A stretch of 64,000 nucleotides of DNA, taken from positions 24,231,021-24,295,020 of the forward strand of contig JARCOQ010000008.1 in assembly GCA_029207755.1 (NCBI GenBank), read 5' to 3'. The notes under the pieces are model-generated. The model searched no databases. It saw only the letters and a list, made by a program, of their open reading frames with translations, and was not told the origin of the DNA. Below, one piece after another: positions 11,664 to 25,074 of the stretch. The position numbers were made by a program, and so were the translations under genes. Positions within the stretch are counted from its first letter, which is position 1. Each line of letters begins with the position of its first letter. The stretch comes from Chamaea fasciata. Lineage: Eukaryota; Chordata; Aves; Passeriformes; Sylviidae.

Positions 11664-14600
11664 TCACAAGACATGAAAAGAAAGGGAAGAGTTAGCATCC
11701 AATTTACAAGCTTAATTGGGAGGAGAAGGGGATGGATGCAATTTACAGGTGGGACAAGGGAGGACTGCTGCACTCTGTCAGTTCAGAGAGGTTGAGCAGG
11801 AAAAGGTTGGTCTGTGCTGTAGTACATTATCACTAGGATCTGTAGGTACTGGAATGGTGAATAGAAGGACTCTTATGATACTCTTACCAATCCCTAATAA
11901 CTTGCTTGATGCAGCTAGAAATTAGTATGTGTGTTGCCCTAATGGAATCATTCTGCCTGTCTTTGCACTGTCAGTTTTTATAATTTTACAAAGATGATCA
12001 CATTCAAGAAGCCTCAAATCTCTTTAAAGTGCCAATCACTCAAAATGGAGCAGCGGCCCAGAAGACAATACTGGCCTTTGCACATTTTCCAGTCTGCTGG
12101 TATTGACTTCAGTGATTCCCCACACAGATGTGCAGTAGGTTTCTAAAGGAGTTGTGCAAAAGGGACAGCAGATTGGGCAACACACAGGCATCCTTGTTTC
12201 AGCAGATGAAGAAGCAAACCTCTTGTCACATCCTGGCCCAGAGTGTGATTTTTTGCCAAATTTGGGGAAATCTAAAGGCTGCTGAAGCAGAGGCCACAAC
12301 AAATGACATCGTGTTCCTCAGTGTCTCCAGCTCCAGCTTTGAAAGTGCCAGCTGTCTACCCATGGAAGCAGTGATATTTCCCATACCTGACATCCCCTCC
12401 CTTTCTTCCAGGGTTGAAATGAGCCAGGATGAAGGGTAGGGGACTGGATTTGCTCCAGGGTAGAAAGGTGAGTGAAGTATGGGGGTGGGCTATAGAAGAG
12501 GCTCATAGTTTTAATTAATTTAAACTGCTGGTTTAGGCTCTTTGAGGTAGGGATTCAAACAAGCTCCTACAGTGCTCTTCCCATCTTTGAATGCAAGCAC
12601 TTTAGACTATTTAAAGCCTCTGTGAAAGGAATAACACAGCAGCATGTAAAATTTTCTCAGCTGACATTCAGGGGAGGAGAAGCTGCAAGTAAGGAAGAAA
12701 AAGCCTTTGTAAATTCCTACCATTTCCGCATTGAGCCACTTCCAGGGTTAAATTGCATGACCCACAGTGCTTCATGCATAGCTGTGGAAAGACCCCTGAG
12801 TTGCTTCATGGAGACCTGCCAGAGCCAGGAATCTGTCTAGGAAGATGGTGCTCTGCACAGAAATTTCCCTGTCAGAAGGGGCAGCAATTGCTCATACTTT
12901 GCATTTAATTTCTTCACTTGCTGCTCCTGAGAATGGTGCTCAAATGAAGTTGCAGATCTTCCAGTGCCATTTGCATTTGACGTGATATAACTATCACAGT
13001 CCTGAATATATATTTTGCACCTATTTTCAAGGCTTCTTAGAAGTCAAAATGGGATGACTCCACCAAGCAACATCTGCCTGTGAGTTTTACTATATTAGAA
13101 TATGAGTTTTTATACCACTCTGTCCCTGCATTCAGTTCTTAGAAAATAGAACATATACTTTCTTTTAGCTCCTTTTACATTTAGAGATCTTTTACAAGTT
13201 TTCACATTCATATGACTAAAAATGGACTGTAGAAATAAAATAAAAAAAACACCAAAAAAAAATCCAACAATAAACAAGTAGACTCTGATCCAGAAAATTG
13301 CTTAATCGCCTGTGCAATTTCATCTCAATGATTAGTCCTGTTAAAAAGTTATGTGAGTTCTTAAATATGGACTTAATTCCTCAGCTGTAATATCTCCATG
13401 GCTTATTTAACAGCATTCCACTGAATTAGGGCTCAGACTAGCCCCTAATTTCTGGTTCAGCAAGTATAAGATTTCTGAGCCTTCTTAGGTCATAACCCCT
13501 TTCTAGAAGTCAATCATTTTTGTGACTCCCCATAAAAGTAAAAGTGAAAAATCCGCTGGTGATAGCGTGATGAAGTCTCTCTAACATGTTTGTGCTCAGG
13601 TTTTCTGAGAGCTTGGCAGGGAGTATTTGACCTTGGAGTTGAAGGTGGTACAGGGAGGAGAATAGCGAGATTTTCTTGGCCTTGGATTGTAATAACATTT
13701 CAATGCCTTACAAACACCCTTGATTGCCTTTCTGACCCCTCACTCCCTTCTCCTCCCCATCTCCTTTGGTTTTGCAATGCACAAGTTGAGAAACATTTGT
13801 TACAGAGACAGTTAACCACAGTGCAGTGGTTTCAAGGGGTCGGGAATCAACCACTTTGTAGCTAAAAAACCCTTGACCCTTCCTGATGGAAAAACAAAAC
13901 AAAACCAGGGCACTTCATCTCTAGATCGAGGGAGGGGAGGGAGGAGGAGGAAGGTGGTAAACATCCAGGCTGGGCCTGTGACTGATAACTGAAGTAAGGA
14001 GTCTTCTGATATTGTCCCTACATCCTTTGTTCTCCCCTGCATCCTACAAGGTCAAGAATGGGAAAAGAAAACCTGCATTTCTTTCACCTTTAAGGAGGTT
14101 TTCCAGATTTCATATCATTCCTATTAATTATTAAAATGTTGGTATCAGAGCTGAATGCTAGATCACAAAGTCTTCTTAAAGCGATGCATTAAGCTAATTT
14201 AGGTTTCCTAGCCCTAACTGGTGTTTCACAGTGTAGTGTTGTGCTTTATAGTATGTCTGGGATGTGTTTATGATGGCCAGCTACTCTGGTCACTCGGTTA
14301 GGCTCTCTATAAACGGCAATATAATTGGGAGGACATGTTTACAAACTCTCTTCACACCTCTCTGACTGGTTCCAGCTCTGCCTCACTCTGAAGGTTTCCA
14401 TTTTGCTGAACTGCCTGGCAACAACATTTGTTCACTTAAGACCCAAGAGTTTTGACTCAGTTTTGGAACTAATGGGTTGCCATTAGTTTGTGATGAGATT
14501 TGTGATGGTCTCCCTGCCTGACACTCAAGCATCTCTCTAGCCTTGACAGTGGTGTATCCCAGAGGCAGAAGAGTGCTAAAAGCTTTATTTTTGACTGTTC

Positions 14601-16147
14601 CCACATGTCCTCTCAGAAGAACTTGCTCAGACTCAGGGAGTGCTTCAGCAAAACCAGGACCCAAACATGGCCTTCCAAATTCCAAACTCCATCCTAAAAG
14701 CAAGGCCACCTTTCCTTTCCTGTCCTTTCTTGGCAGGAGCAGTATCCCCACAGTGACTCTGTATGCAGGTTATTCAGCCTCACAACTTGCTCTTTTTTAT
14801 TTCATTTCCATGCAGTGGTACCATACAAAGTCCCTTCCTCTTTCAGTATACAGCTCTGATTTGCAATTAGGTAAACTTATTCAGACAGCATTTATGTGGC
14901 ACTGGGGTTTTCCTGTGATATGGTTTCCTTGTCTGTGTTCTGCAGGTCACCCAAGGTTTTATGAGCTCATACCTGTAGTGCATTTCTCAGCTGTGACTCA
15001 TGAGCAATCGAACAACCTGTTCACTCCCAGAACACCATTTTACATTTGGAAATCTCCTTAGCTGTAAATATGCCTGAGGTTTACTGTGGATCTGTCAGTC
15101 ACTGACCAGTCAGGACAGATGTTCACGATTATTTTCACAGCAAATACTGTCAAAAAGCTGCAGTAAGGATTATGAATATTTTCTGTGACCAGCTGATCAT
15201 TTAGGGAGAACAGAATCAGCAGTGTTGGAAACTGCTAATTGAAGCTTACTTAGTCATTTGAGTATTCATAAAAACCTGTAGTATTTAAAGAAAATTATTT
15301 TTGATGGTTTGTGAGCAAGCAAGAAAATATTTATCATTTCACTTAGGCAATAGACTTCTAGCTACTGTCATACCTCTGGATTTTCATTAGCATATATCAA
15401 AGAACTGTTAGAGCTTCAAAGTATGCAATATATTTTATCAGAGCACGGTAGAAGTATTGCAAAAACCTCAAAAAAATCTGCCCCTAGCTGAGTGTGAGGG
15501 GCTGATTTCACCTTCCTGTAAATCTTAAAGCTGAAAACACCTAATGTGTCTCTTCTTTTCACATTTAAATGCCTTTCTAATCGAATAAGGTTTCACCAGA
15601 ATATGCAGAGTTTGAAATTTCAGGAGGGTATTAAGTTAGTTCTTTGGTACCCTGACTAATGGTGGAAAGAATATCATAGATACTTCTTTAAAATACTCTC
15701 CTCTGTTTTGTTTGAAATTCAATATATTATTTAGTATATTATTAGTTTTATTATTGATACTATTTGTTGCCATTTTCTTTATCTCACAGGTTATATTGAG
15801 AATCAATTTCTTTTCAAGATTCAGTCATACAATGAGTTTCTTAAAACATGAATGCATGATTCATAAATTAAGTTCATACTCTGTTAAACTTTACCTGTTT
15901 TGCTTCTGTTTGGTTAGTTAATTTCGGATGTTCTTCATTACTGTCAGTGACGAGGGCATATATGCAATGGACTATGTGCAAATGAGGCTCTGAGTTTTAT
16001 TCCTGAGGCTGTTTGGGGAAATAAAGCAGAGAGAAATTCAGTTGTCCACCATGTATAATTATTGCTGAGAGTGGGAAATAGAACCAGAGATCCTGAAAGG
16101 AAAGTATGTTATCTACCTATGGAAGAGGGTCATGTAAAATCTAGTTC
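11664..16147. other. No gene recognised
   Basis: Non-coding DNA with many short frames on both strands. The 172-codon plus frame at 14543-15061 overlaps a 122-codon minus frame at 14383-14751, has no recognisable domain and is rich in Ser, Leu, Pro and Phe, so I treat it as chance. A-rich runs occur at 13230-13262. Confidence 0.5.
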
Positions 16148-16690
16148 TTATAATTCCCTTCTTTGGAAACAATGAGATAAAACACTGAAGTTCACTATAT
16201 TTTTGGCATTCTTGGTAGTTGTGGAGCTACTGGTAAAGGCAGGCACTGTGTTTGGTGCTTTCCTGTTTATTTGTATCTGTTGCTTTTTATCCTGGACTCT
16301 TTCTACATAAACTCTCTCATCTTTGTTTGAACAGAGCAGGGACATTTTGATCCAAGATTAAAGCATGTCAGGAGCTACAATAGTGTGAACAGTTTTCAAG
16401 AGGTCACCATAGTTTGTTTTGCAGCTACACCTCACCTTCTAATAAGCTGTCCTCTGAACCACTTTTCTGAGCTCTTGAATGTCTTCCAGCTTGTTTTTTA
16501 TGGATGTGAAACCTGATAAGTGTTGGTGCCTCTGTACAAAGGGATGTAGAGTACTGGTGAAAAGCCCATAAGATTGAACAAGACCCTTTGAATACCACAT
16601 ACTGTATTCTTGGGGAAACTCAAATAATCTTAGTGTGCATTTCAGCAAGTTTTGTGTAATCTTCAAGATCTCCTCTAGATCTGACTCTCC
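16148..16690 (-). other. Protein-like minus-strand stretch of doubtful meaning
   Basis: Two consecutive minus-strand frames have coding-like composition. One covers about 16690-16439 and contains LEDIQELRKVVQRTAY before its stop. The other covers 16345-16148 and contains KDERVYVERVQDKKQQIQ. A good donor-like site (GAAG|GTGAGG, boundary at 16436/16435) lies at the end of the first, but only an alternative frame reaches it open, and that frame has an in-frame TGA further upstream. This could be a decayed gene piece, an old transposon fragment or noise. No family is recognised. Confidence 0.12.
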
Positions 16691-17881
16691 TCAAACTTGC
16701 CTTCCTTTGGAATTGAAGATGTCAGCCATCTAAGTGTTGATCGGTGTCAACCATATAATACTTTTACATGGAGGAGGCCATTTCAATGAAAAACTGATTA
16801 TGTGTTTCCCCCCAAAAATACAGTACAGCAATAGGAATCAGGCCTGGTTTACTGCAATGTTAAGCTTTTCCAGAGCCTAGATTCAAGTTATCATTTCACC
16901 ACACGTATATGGTAGAGTGGCAAATGCCTTGGTGGGGTAGTAGCCATAGGAGCACACAGGCTCTTGTGGGATGGGTGCATAACACAGGGGTCATGGCCCC
17001 TTGAAGCTTGAAGCCATGGAATCATAGCGGTTTAGGGTTCTTGTGTTTCAAATAAGAGAGAGTCACAAAGTCTTAAGACTAGCCAAAGAATAATCAGTGC
17101 TTTTTCAGATTACAGAGGGTAGGTTCACCAGTCTGTTCAGTTAAAAGGGCTTCTGGGGTCAGTCAAAGTTCAGTTAGAGCAAACCCAACCGTGTCTGATT
17201 TTTATGTGTGTCCCTAACGTGTTCTTAAGGAAAGCAAATATCACAGCCATTTTCCACATCAGACTTCTTGCCTTAATTATTTATCCCTCTCTGGAGCTGT
17301 TGCTGGTGCAGAAGCTGGAAATCTTGTGCAGGTGGAGGCTTACCTATTAAAATGCAAGGTTCATTACTCCTGAATCCCACGTGCTGGCTAACCAGATATT
17401 TCTCCATCCCTCCTTTACCCCTGTTCCTTCATGGTTTTATGAAGTTAAATGAAGTCAAGGCAAAACATAGCCGCGGTCCAGGGATTATTCTGGATGAACG
17501 CATATTTAATGTAGCACACTGCAGAAAGCTGAATAGCCATGGAAAAAGAGTAAAAATGCTATTTACTTATAGACATTCTGTTTATATGAGAATAAATGGG
17601 AATAGAGGCTGGAATGTTTTTCTGTGAAGTCAGCTGTAAGGTAGCTGTTTACGCTCCCTTCACATCAGTGGGGAGAAAGACAGACTGATTCATATGTCTT
17701 ACCCCTCTATTTTAGGTATTTGGCTGGAAGGGATGTACACTGACCTCCAGTTTTTGGAAAGAAAACTGTCACTCCTTTTGCACATGCACAATTTGCATTG
17801 CACTGGAGTTCAAGTCACAGTTAAGGCCATGACTGAAATGTAAATAAGAACAATAGCTGGTTACAATTTGCAATCTCAGCA
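16691..17881. other. No gene recognised; CpG-retaining patch
   Basis: Non-coding. The stretch 17455-17530 contains CCGCGG and AACGCAT within AT-rich DNA, which hints at constraint or recent insertion but nothing more specific. Confidence 0.45.
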
Positions 17882-17954
17882 GGGAATCTGAAGACTGTCC
17901 AAGTGAGGAGACTGAACGGGGAATCTGGAGATTGTCCAAGAGGGAAGACTGAAT
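17882..17954. repeat. 37-bp tandem duplication, two diverged copies
   Basis: The unit beginning GGGAATCTGAAGACTGTCC at 17882 recurs at 17919 as GGGAATCTGGAGATTGTCC, and both copies continue into a similar GAAGACTGAAT-type end. A few substitutions and a small indel separate the copies, so the duplication is not recent. Confidence 0.9.
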
Positions 17955-20900
17955 GATAAGCTCTGTCTAAAGCAGGTACAGCCACACAGGCTGGGGGCAG
18001 TGGCCATGGGTAATGCCATGAGAACTTTGTTTTGAGGAAGAAATGGCTTTCTCGGGTATTCAGCCCAGCTCCAAATCTCTTTCAAAAAAATCCAACCTGG
18101 ATCTGGGAGAGGGAGGAAGAAAGAAAGGCTTAATTCTTAAAGATCCCATGAAAACAATAAATAGAGTTTAACAGTCAATAGGCAGATTAAACTGGCTGTG
18201 GATCAAAACGCATCAGGAGCAAAGATTTATTGCAGAAAACTAGACATGGAATAAGCCCCACTCTGTTGCTGGAGCTCTGACTAACTGGTTCTAGTCAGGA
18301 AAGGGAGGGGGAAAGAAAATTACAGTCTTTATAAACAGGCATCAGCAAAGCTGTTCCTGGCATGCTTTCCTGCCCCAGTCCATACCACCCAGTGGGGTAA
18401 ATATCTCATTCCAATAATACCACTGATTAAATGGCTGTGGGATAAGGAATTTAATAAATTCCACACAGCATGTGAATGGTAATCAGGACAGGAGCTTTAT
18501 GCACTTTGGCTTGTGACATATACCACTGGGATATAGGATAATTAAGGGAATATTCCCTCCTGTCTCCACATCTCTAGTGACTGTAGGGCATGCTGAGTCT
18601 TCTGTTTCAAGGGGTATAAATAGAGCAAATGGGATGAAACGAGGTGGGATACATAGTTCGAATACCAGTCAAATCTACAAGGCAGGGGCACCGTCCTCTA
18701 CAGTTTTCCACTCAAGGAACTCTAGATGTCCTGGTAAATAACTTTATTCATCCTGCATCCAAGGTGTGTCATATGCCTATATACTTGCTTGATGATTCAT
18801 TCTGACTCCTCAATATAAGGGTAAAAGCCTTTTCAGGTCGTTTATGCTCTGTGTGCCTGGGGATGAGAGTGAGATGATTTTTTAATCTCCTGCATTGCTG
18901 TTAGTCTGTTGTAAGGTGTTTTTCATCTGAGACATTCAGTTCTGGGCTGGACTCTAGTAAGAAGGTACTTCTTCACACTTGAAATTCATTGGAAGTGTCA
19001 CGTGATGTGAAACCCAAACCTGCACATCCCATATTTCTGATCAGAATTCCCAGGCAGAAACATGACTCATCCTGCAGCCAGTGCCTATGGAATGTGCCTG
19101 TGTGAATGTTGGGAGCTCCTTGCAGTGTCTAATTCTAATGGAAGAAGCCTCTCCAGACTGCCAGCGCTCAGTCTCCTGTGCACACTGACTGACCCTTGCT
19201 GAGGAGTTTGGAAAATACAAAGGAATCGTTATCATCTCTTTTATGTGAGCATATGCCAGAAAATACAGGTCAAATGGAGGCATTGCATCTTCTCCCCAGA
19301 GAAACTGCCTTCTCAGGCTGCTGTGAATAAGCTGCAGCATGCTAAACTTTTTGGTATCTCTTTCCAATGGACTCTAAATTCTGAAACAGTGTCATGAGGA
19401 AGATAATGCCCTGAAAGGCAAAGATGTAGAAGAATTCAAGTTGTTTTTTTCTTTTAAGCTGTGTTCTTTCTGTATTTTGGCAACAACTGTTTAAAAGTTG
19501 TGAGTTGTTAGGTGTGTCTCAAGGCAGTTTTATCTATCATTAACCAGAACCCTGATGTTTTTGCATCAACAAGCTTGCAATACAGACTTGGTGCGTTTAA
19601 AAGGATACATCTAGATTTTGAATAAAATTAGGGTTTTTAAATATTTTTTAAAGTAATTATAATAAAAATCTGTAGTTTGTGCAGGGCAACTAGGCTGACT
19701 CATATATTCAGAGGGCTCTCTCTTCCCCTACTACAACTTTCCCTTCAGCTGCATGAGTGGTAGGAATGGCTGCCACTTCATTTAGCCTCTGGAGAAGGGG
19801 CTGACACATACTTTGCCAGTGCATTTCACAAGTCACAAGACGAGAGATCATGTATCTTGGTTCTGTCCCTGGCTGTGAGAGAAGAATGTGGCTTATGGGT
19901 CTGAGAGGGGGTAATCAAAGCTCAATCAGCCTGAAAGACATTGCAGCTGACTAGTGAAGATATAGACTTACTGTGCTATGGTCCTGCTTTCTGGCCAAGG
20001 TGACCTTTGGTAACCTCAGAGTTAGTGTTGCTCTGAAATATGGCAGCAGCTTGAACTCAACTGTCTTCCATAATTGGGATTTATGGTCTTGGTCAGTAAT
20101 AAGGAAAAAGAAATGTGCAATATCAATCACAGCAAGTTATGAGTATGTGAACTAGAGTTAGCTCAAGGAACTGGCTCAGAGGTTACGGGAGTATTGGTGT
20201 GGGAGCAACATCCTTTTATTCTTCCCACCTGTCCCTAAAACAATCTTAGTCATTACTGTCATCTCTTCTTTATGGTGTGTATCTTTTCAGACAGGCTACA
20301 AAAGGGGTAAGATCAAAACATGCTGAATATTTTCTATTTGTAATGCTCTTGCTTTCACGAATATTTGGGGATCATCTTGCAAAGTATAGCAGTTTTGAAT
20401 AGATCTTTAGAAAACCAAGGCTATCTGTTTAAAAACTTGTGAAAAAAACTCAGAATTTTTTTTAGTTTCTATCATTCGCTTTTTCATCAAAGGTACTCTG
20501 CTCCACACTTCCTCTGAGGATGGTGTTTGCCATTTTGTGGAAAATTTTGTATGACAGAAGTTTCTGTAAAAGTGAGAATTTCTGAATCAGCCTTTACTCT
20601 TGAGTGGAACTCATTATCTCTTTTACCACTGCTTCCCAGTTATTTTCAAGATTGATAAATTCTGTTCTGTTTTCCCATGATAAACTATATCCAACCTCAG
20701 GAACTGGTGCATAGCTTCTCATAACTGCTGGTATGCTTCTCAAAACCTTTGGCTGTTTTATATTCACTCCATTTTTTCTGAGGTGTCCCTTGGTGTATGG
20801 AATGATAAACCCAGGGTCACTCTGTAGGTGTGGATATTGGTAAGATACTGACTAATGGATTTTTCTAAAGTTATGTTAGATTACTTCCCAAACACCAATC

Positions 20901-21064
20901 TGATACACCTTTTCAAATAAACCTAATCTGAACTTTGTATTTTAAAATTACGTACTTGCAGTGCCATTGAGAAGCACCAGTTCTGCTTTGAAACTATTCA
21001 GTCTATCACAGTTACTATGGGAAGCACAGTTAATATGGAAAATTCTTCAGTTTCTGTTTTATTT
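17955..21064. other. No gene recognised
   Basis: Non-coding, AT-rich. The longest minus frame (19041-19367, 108 codons) has no recognisable domain and no matching splice sites that I could find. Confidence 0.55.
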
Positions 21065-21108
21065 CTTTCTTCCTTTTTTTTTTCTTTTTTTTTTTTTTTT
21101 TTTTTTTT
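21065..21108. repeat. T-rich / poly-T tract
   Basis: Almost pure T for about 44 bp with a few C interruptions. It could be the poly-A tail of an old reverse-oriented retrocopy, but no retrocopy body is recognisable next to it. Confidence 0.9.
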
Positions 21109-23326
21109 GCTATTTACATTCTTTCCCCTTACTTTTGGGTTGTTTTACATGTAAATGCCTTCACTGTAACAATTGCTTTCATGAGACCAAAGGGAAAAGC
21201 AAGCACCTTTCTGCCAGGTGTTTTGTATCTACTTCTTCTCTCTTAATAAAAAGCAGTGCTCCATCTGCTCTTGAACGTGCACCTCTCCACTGCCAGTCCT
21301 ATCCCAACCTCACACCCCTCCAGCTGTGCACATGTTTCTTATTACAAGACAAGTCTTTGGAGGAGGACAGCAATTATTGCTTGGTCCCCATCTGAAATAA
21401 ATTCCCAAGATGAAGGATGCCTTCTCAGATTGAAAATTCTTGTAAGAATAATAATGCCTTTCAGGCCTTTAGCAGTTTAGGTTTCCTTCAAGAAGGAGCA
21501 TCTCTTAGTAAAAGATGCCATAGAAAACCTATATGTTTTGTTTAATTTTAGTCTTGGTATATCTGGTTATACACAGATATGATCTGAGTGATATTTCTTG
21601 TGACTTTGGTGTGGATGAAGAATGGATCATTTAAAAAGAAAATCAGCTGGTGGTAGATAAACCCTCCAAGGGCTATTTGCCCTTGAAATCCCCCTGTTTT
21701 TGCAGTCAAACTTGTTTTAATACTTATTATGCTTAGTTTTTTTTTTTTTACTGATCATACAGGAGAGGTAGCATTATGAAAGCACTAGCTTTCTTACATT
21801 ATTTATTAATGTGAAAGAGAGAAATCTGGAAAAAGAAGCGCATAGTGTGTGTGTTCATATTTATATACATACATTTGCCATTCCTGTCAGTGACACTCTG
21901 AAGGGCACCCGTCCTGCAGGGCACCCAGCAGACCCCCTCATGTCAACTTGAAGGCAGTACAGCAGAAAGATGCCAGCAGGCATCTCGTTGAATCAAACTT
22001 CTTGAAACTGATTGGTCAACCGTATATCCAGAAAGTTTCTAATGGGTTGGTATGGAAGTAATAAACTCATATGATTACACTTGGGAAAATTAATTCAGTT
22101 AAAACTTTACATGCTTTTGCAGTTACTCAACATACTTTCTCCTGTCTCTGTTGTAAAGTTAGATAAGTTTCCTTATGATGTTGTAATATTTAATGCTTGT
22201 CAATAAAGATAATGCTTTCCTATATCAGGGGATATTGAACCAGAGAATAAAGAAGTTTTCTCTCTGGAGAAACCTTCTCCATTCACGTGGAGAATGAAAC
22301 AGTCATATTTTAGCGTACTCAAAACTGTTATGAGAGTGTTAGTGGGAATGGAATTATCATAATGGAAAGAAGTGGTACAATGAAGAGCTTGTAACCTGCA
22401 GAGGTGGGAAAGGTGTGTTATCAGCTCTGTAAAACACTGGAGAGACAAATCTGGACACTCCTGCCAGTCTCAGATCGAATGAGAAGACCAGAAGAATGAG
22501 CTGGAAGAGATGTCAAGTAGTGTCTTGAGTGTAAGTTAGATTCTTACAAACATCTTTGGTGGTCCTGGGAGCCTAGAGTCCCTGAGAGCTCACAGTTATG
22601 TGCTTTTGGAAGCCTCCAGCTACTACTCAGATGGGTTTTGCAGCAGTACCTTGCCTCTTGACCTGTGATTCCTGTTATTTATGACTCCCATTTCACTTCT
22701 CTTGGCTGAAGTCATTCCACTGTGGTCATTCTAATGGGATTCAAATTTCTTTTCTAAAATAAATGCCTGTCCTCCCTCAACCTTCTTCCTTGTGTCCACC
22801 TTAGTTTAGCAAATTACATAGCCACAGAGTATTCCCCTGGTTGCTGCATTCTGCTGTCCACCACCTGCTCACATGAAAATTTTGGGTTGAAAACATTGCT
22901 TCTGTGTCTCCAACTTCTTCGTTCAGTGCAATGTTTTCCTCTTTAATTTTATTTCTTTTATGGAAATGGCCCTTCTGGAGGAAGGTCATGTTGTTTCTAC
23001 TGTTTTAGGAAGGCAGGGAGGGTGTTTGGTTTTACCCACAGCAGCCAGAGTCCAGTATGCTGTTTCTATAAATGGACCGCTACAGTGTTTTGTTATTAAA
23101 CAGCCTTTGATATAGGAGTACCACAGTCTTACAGCTTCCAAATATATTTCAGCCATCTATAAAAATGACAAATATTTCTGTGCCCACAGGATAGGAACAT
23201 ATATGTTTCCAAGAGCTCAGTTGTGCTATCCTGAAATTAAACTGAGAACTGCTGTCTTAATGTTGAGGGACAAGTGTTGACTGCGTCTCTTATCCATCCC
23301 TTCTGCCTTTGAGCTTTGGAGCCGGA
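21109..23326. other. No gene recognised
   Basis: Non-coding. Contains a T-run at 21739-21750 and a small CCTGCAGGGCACCC-type local repeat near 21905-21925. No open frame with coding character. Confidence 0.55.
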
Positions 23327-23905
23327 TGCTCTGGTTTCAATTGGGATAGAGTTAATTTTCTTCCTAGTAGCTGTTACAGTAGTGTCTCTCTGGATTCAGT
23401 ATGAGAATAATGTTGATAACACACTGGTGTTTTAGCTGTTGCTAAGCAGTGCCTACTCTCAAGTGAAGGACTTTTCAGTTTCTCATGCTCTGCCACCGAG
23501 CAGGTGCACAATGAGCTGGGAGGAAGTGTGGCCAGGACAGCTGACCTGAACTGACCCAGGGGATATTCCATACCACAGAATGCCATGCTCAGTATATACA
23601 CTGAGGAAAATTGGTCAGGAGGTGCTGGCCACTGCTCAGGGCCTGGCTGGGCATTGGTCAGCAGGGGTGAGCACTTGTACTGTGCATCACTTGCATTTCT
23701 TCAATTTTATTTCCTTCTCATTTTGGTGCCTCCATTTTCTTTACAATGACAATTATATTTTTTATTTATTTAAATTATTAAAATGGTTCTCATCTCTACT
23801 CAAGGATTTTACTTTCCCTCTTTTCCAATTCTCCTCCCCATCCCAATGGGTGGTGGGGTGAGATGCACATGATGTTTAGTTGCCAGCTACTGTTAAACCA
23901 CTGCA
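23327..23905 (+). mobile_element. Avian endogenous retrovirus LTR, probably solo
   Basis: A stretch of about 575 bp resembles an LTR family common in bird genomes. It has an early GGGATAGAGTTAATTTTCTT block, a GTATGAGAATAATGTTGATA block, a GGGATATTCCATACCA block, and a TATA-like sequence (TATATA, 23593-23598) followed by TGAGG. An ATTAAA-type polyadenylation signal lies at 23777-23782, and the end is GTTAAACCACTGCA. It can be drawn with TG at 23327-23328 and CA at 23904-23905, but the exact 5' edge is uncertain and I found no convincing target-site duplication. No gag, pol or env is recognisable within several kb on either side, so a solo LTR formed by LTR-LTR recombination is most likely. 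The plus orientation follows from the TATA-then-polyA order. Family name not assigned. Confidence 0.8.
23593..23598 (+). promoter_or_regulatory. TATA box of the LTR
   Basis: TATATA sits about 265 bp into the LTR in a CTCAGTATATACACTGAGG context, the expected place for a U3 promoter. Whether the promoter still works is unknown; the LTR is diverged. Confidence 0.5.
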
Positions 23906-25074
23906 GAAAAAGGACTCTGGTCCTTCCAATTTGTGATGTGCAGTATTGGGTCAGGTCAAGGTGTAGAAGAGCTCTGCCTAATCTCAATCCAAATAGACCT
24001 GAAGGTACCTGATTTTCCAGGACCAGATTTTCTCAAGTGAAGCGCAAGAATGCACCATTTCCAAAAATGTGGCAGGGATTTATAATGATTGCAGTTTGTG
24101 CCTCCTTAATAGACAATGGGGTTTTTTGTTTGTTTCATTGTTTCCTGTGGCCATCAAGATTAGGCAAGGATAGGGAAAAAAGAAGACATCAAAGCAATAG
24201 GCAGGACACCAAAAATTTGTAAAACAGTTTTGCTGGCAGAGGCACTAAAAAAATTCTCAAGACTATACTCACAGAAGTGTCCAAGTCTTTAAGGGTTTGC
24301 TTTGCAAATTAATTTTTTAGTTTTATGTGGTTTGCTCATCAGTGCCACAGCAATGGGACACGGCATTTCCCAGGGATAATTGAATATTCTCATAATGTTG
24401 CCAGATGACCTGTAGGTCCCACAGTAACATTACTCAGAGAGACAGAAATGGAACCTCAAGACAAAGGCCTTCCTTCAGCTGTCTTTTTTCCTGTTTTCAG
24501 GAAAGCAACAGGTCATGCAAAACAAGTGACTCATGAGCCAATGAGGAATTTTGACATGAAATTATGGATTCTGGAGAAACGGTTCTACCAGTCAGGGTCG
24601 CAAACATTTATTCTGCATGATGTATGTGGTAATTGTGACCCAGAAACAAAGCCATATGCCACAGGTCTCTAAATGTATACCTAATTTTCTGTTTCCATGA
24701 TATAGAAATAGCAACAATTATCTATTTACAGACAATGGCAAGACATTTATTACTGACCAAAATCAGTTCAGAGCATCAGGTCCTCCTGGCTAGGCATTAA
24801 ACCTCCGGGAAATATCTCTGCTTCACTGTTATTGCTTCATTATTTACACCAACTATCACAACCATTTGTCTAAATATTTGCTTTTCTGATACTGACACCC
24901 TGAGGGGGTTCAGGTCAGGACATTGTTTGCCTATTGTATAGCATTGCAACATGCAAAGATTTAAGTAACTGTGGAAAAGAATAGGAAGCTTAGAAACTGA
25001 ACAAGGAATGAAGGGGTCTGGCTTGGAGCACCTGCTCAGTACAGTTTTTTTTTATTAAATAATACAACGTGCAG
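23906..25074. other. No gene recognised
   Basis: Non-coding flank of the LTR. No retroviral coding remnants are visible. Open frames reach only 61-74 codons. Confidence 0.55.

Noticed and set aside
12036..12302. Cys-rich minus-strand frame resembling a zinc-binding domain
   Set aside because: Cys spacing (PVCCPICCPFC) fits no zinc-finger pattern I know, and the antisense frame is also open.
14543..15061. 172-codon plus-strand open frame
   Set aside because: Overlapped by a 122-codon antisense frame, rich in Ser/Leu/Phe/Pro with no recognisable domain, and no clean splice or promoter context. Probably chance.
17013..17046. GGAATCATAGCGGTTTAGGGTT resembling a CR1 reverse-strand start
   Set aside because: Similarity is limited to about 20 bp and the following sequence does not continue the CR1 pattern.
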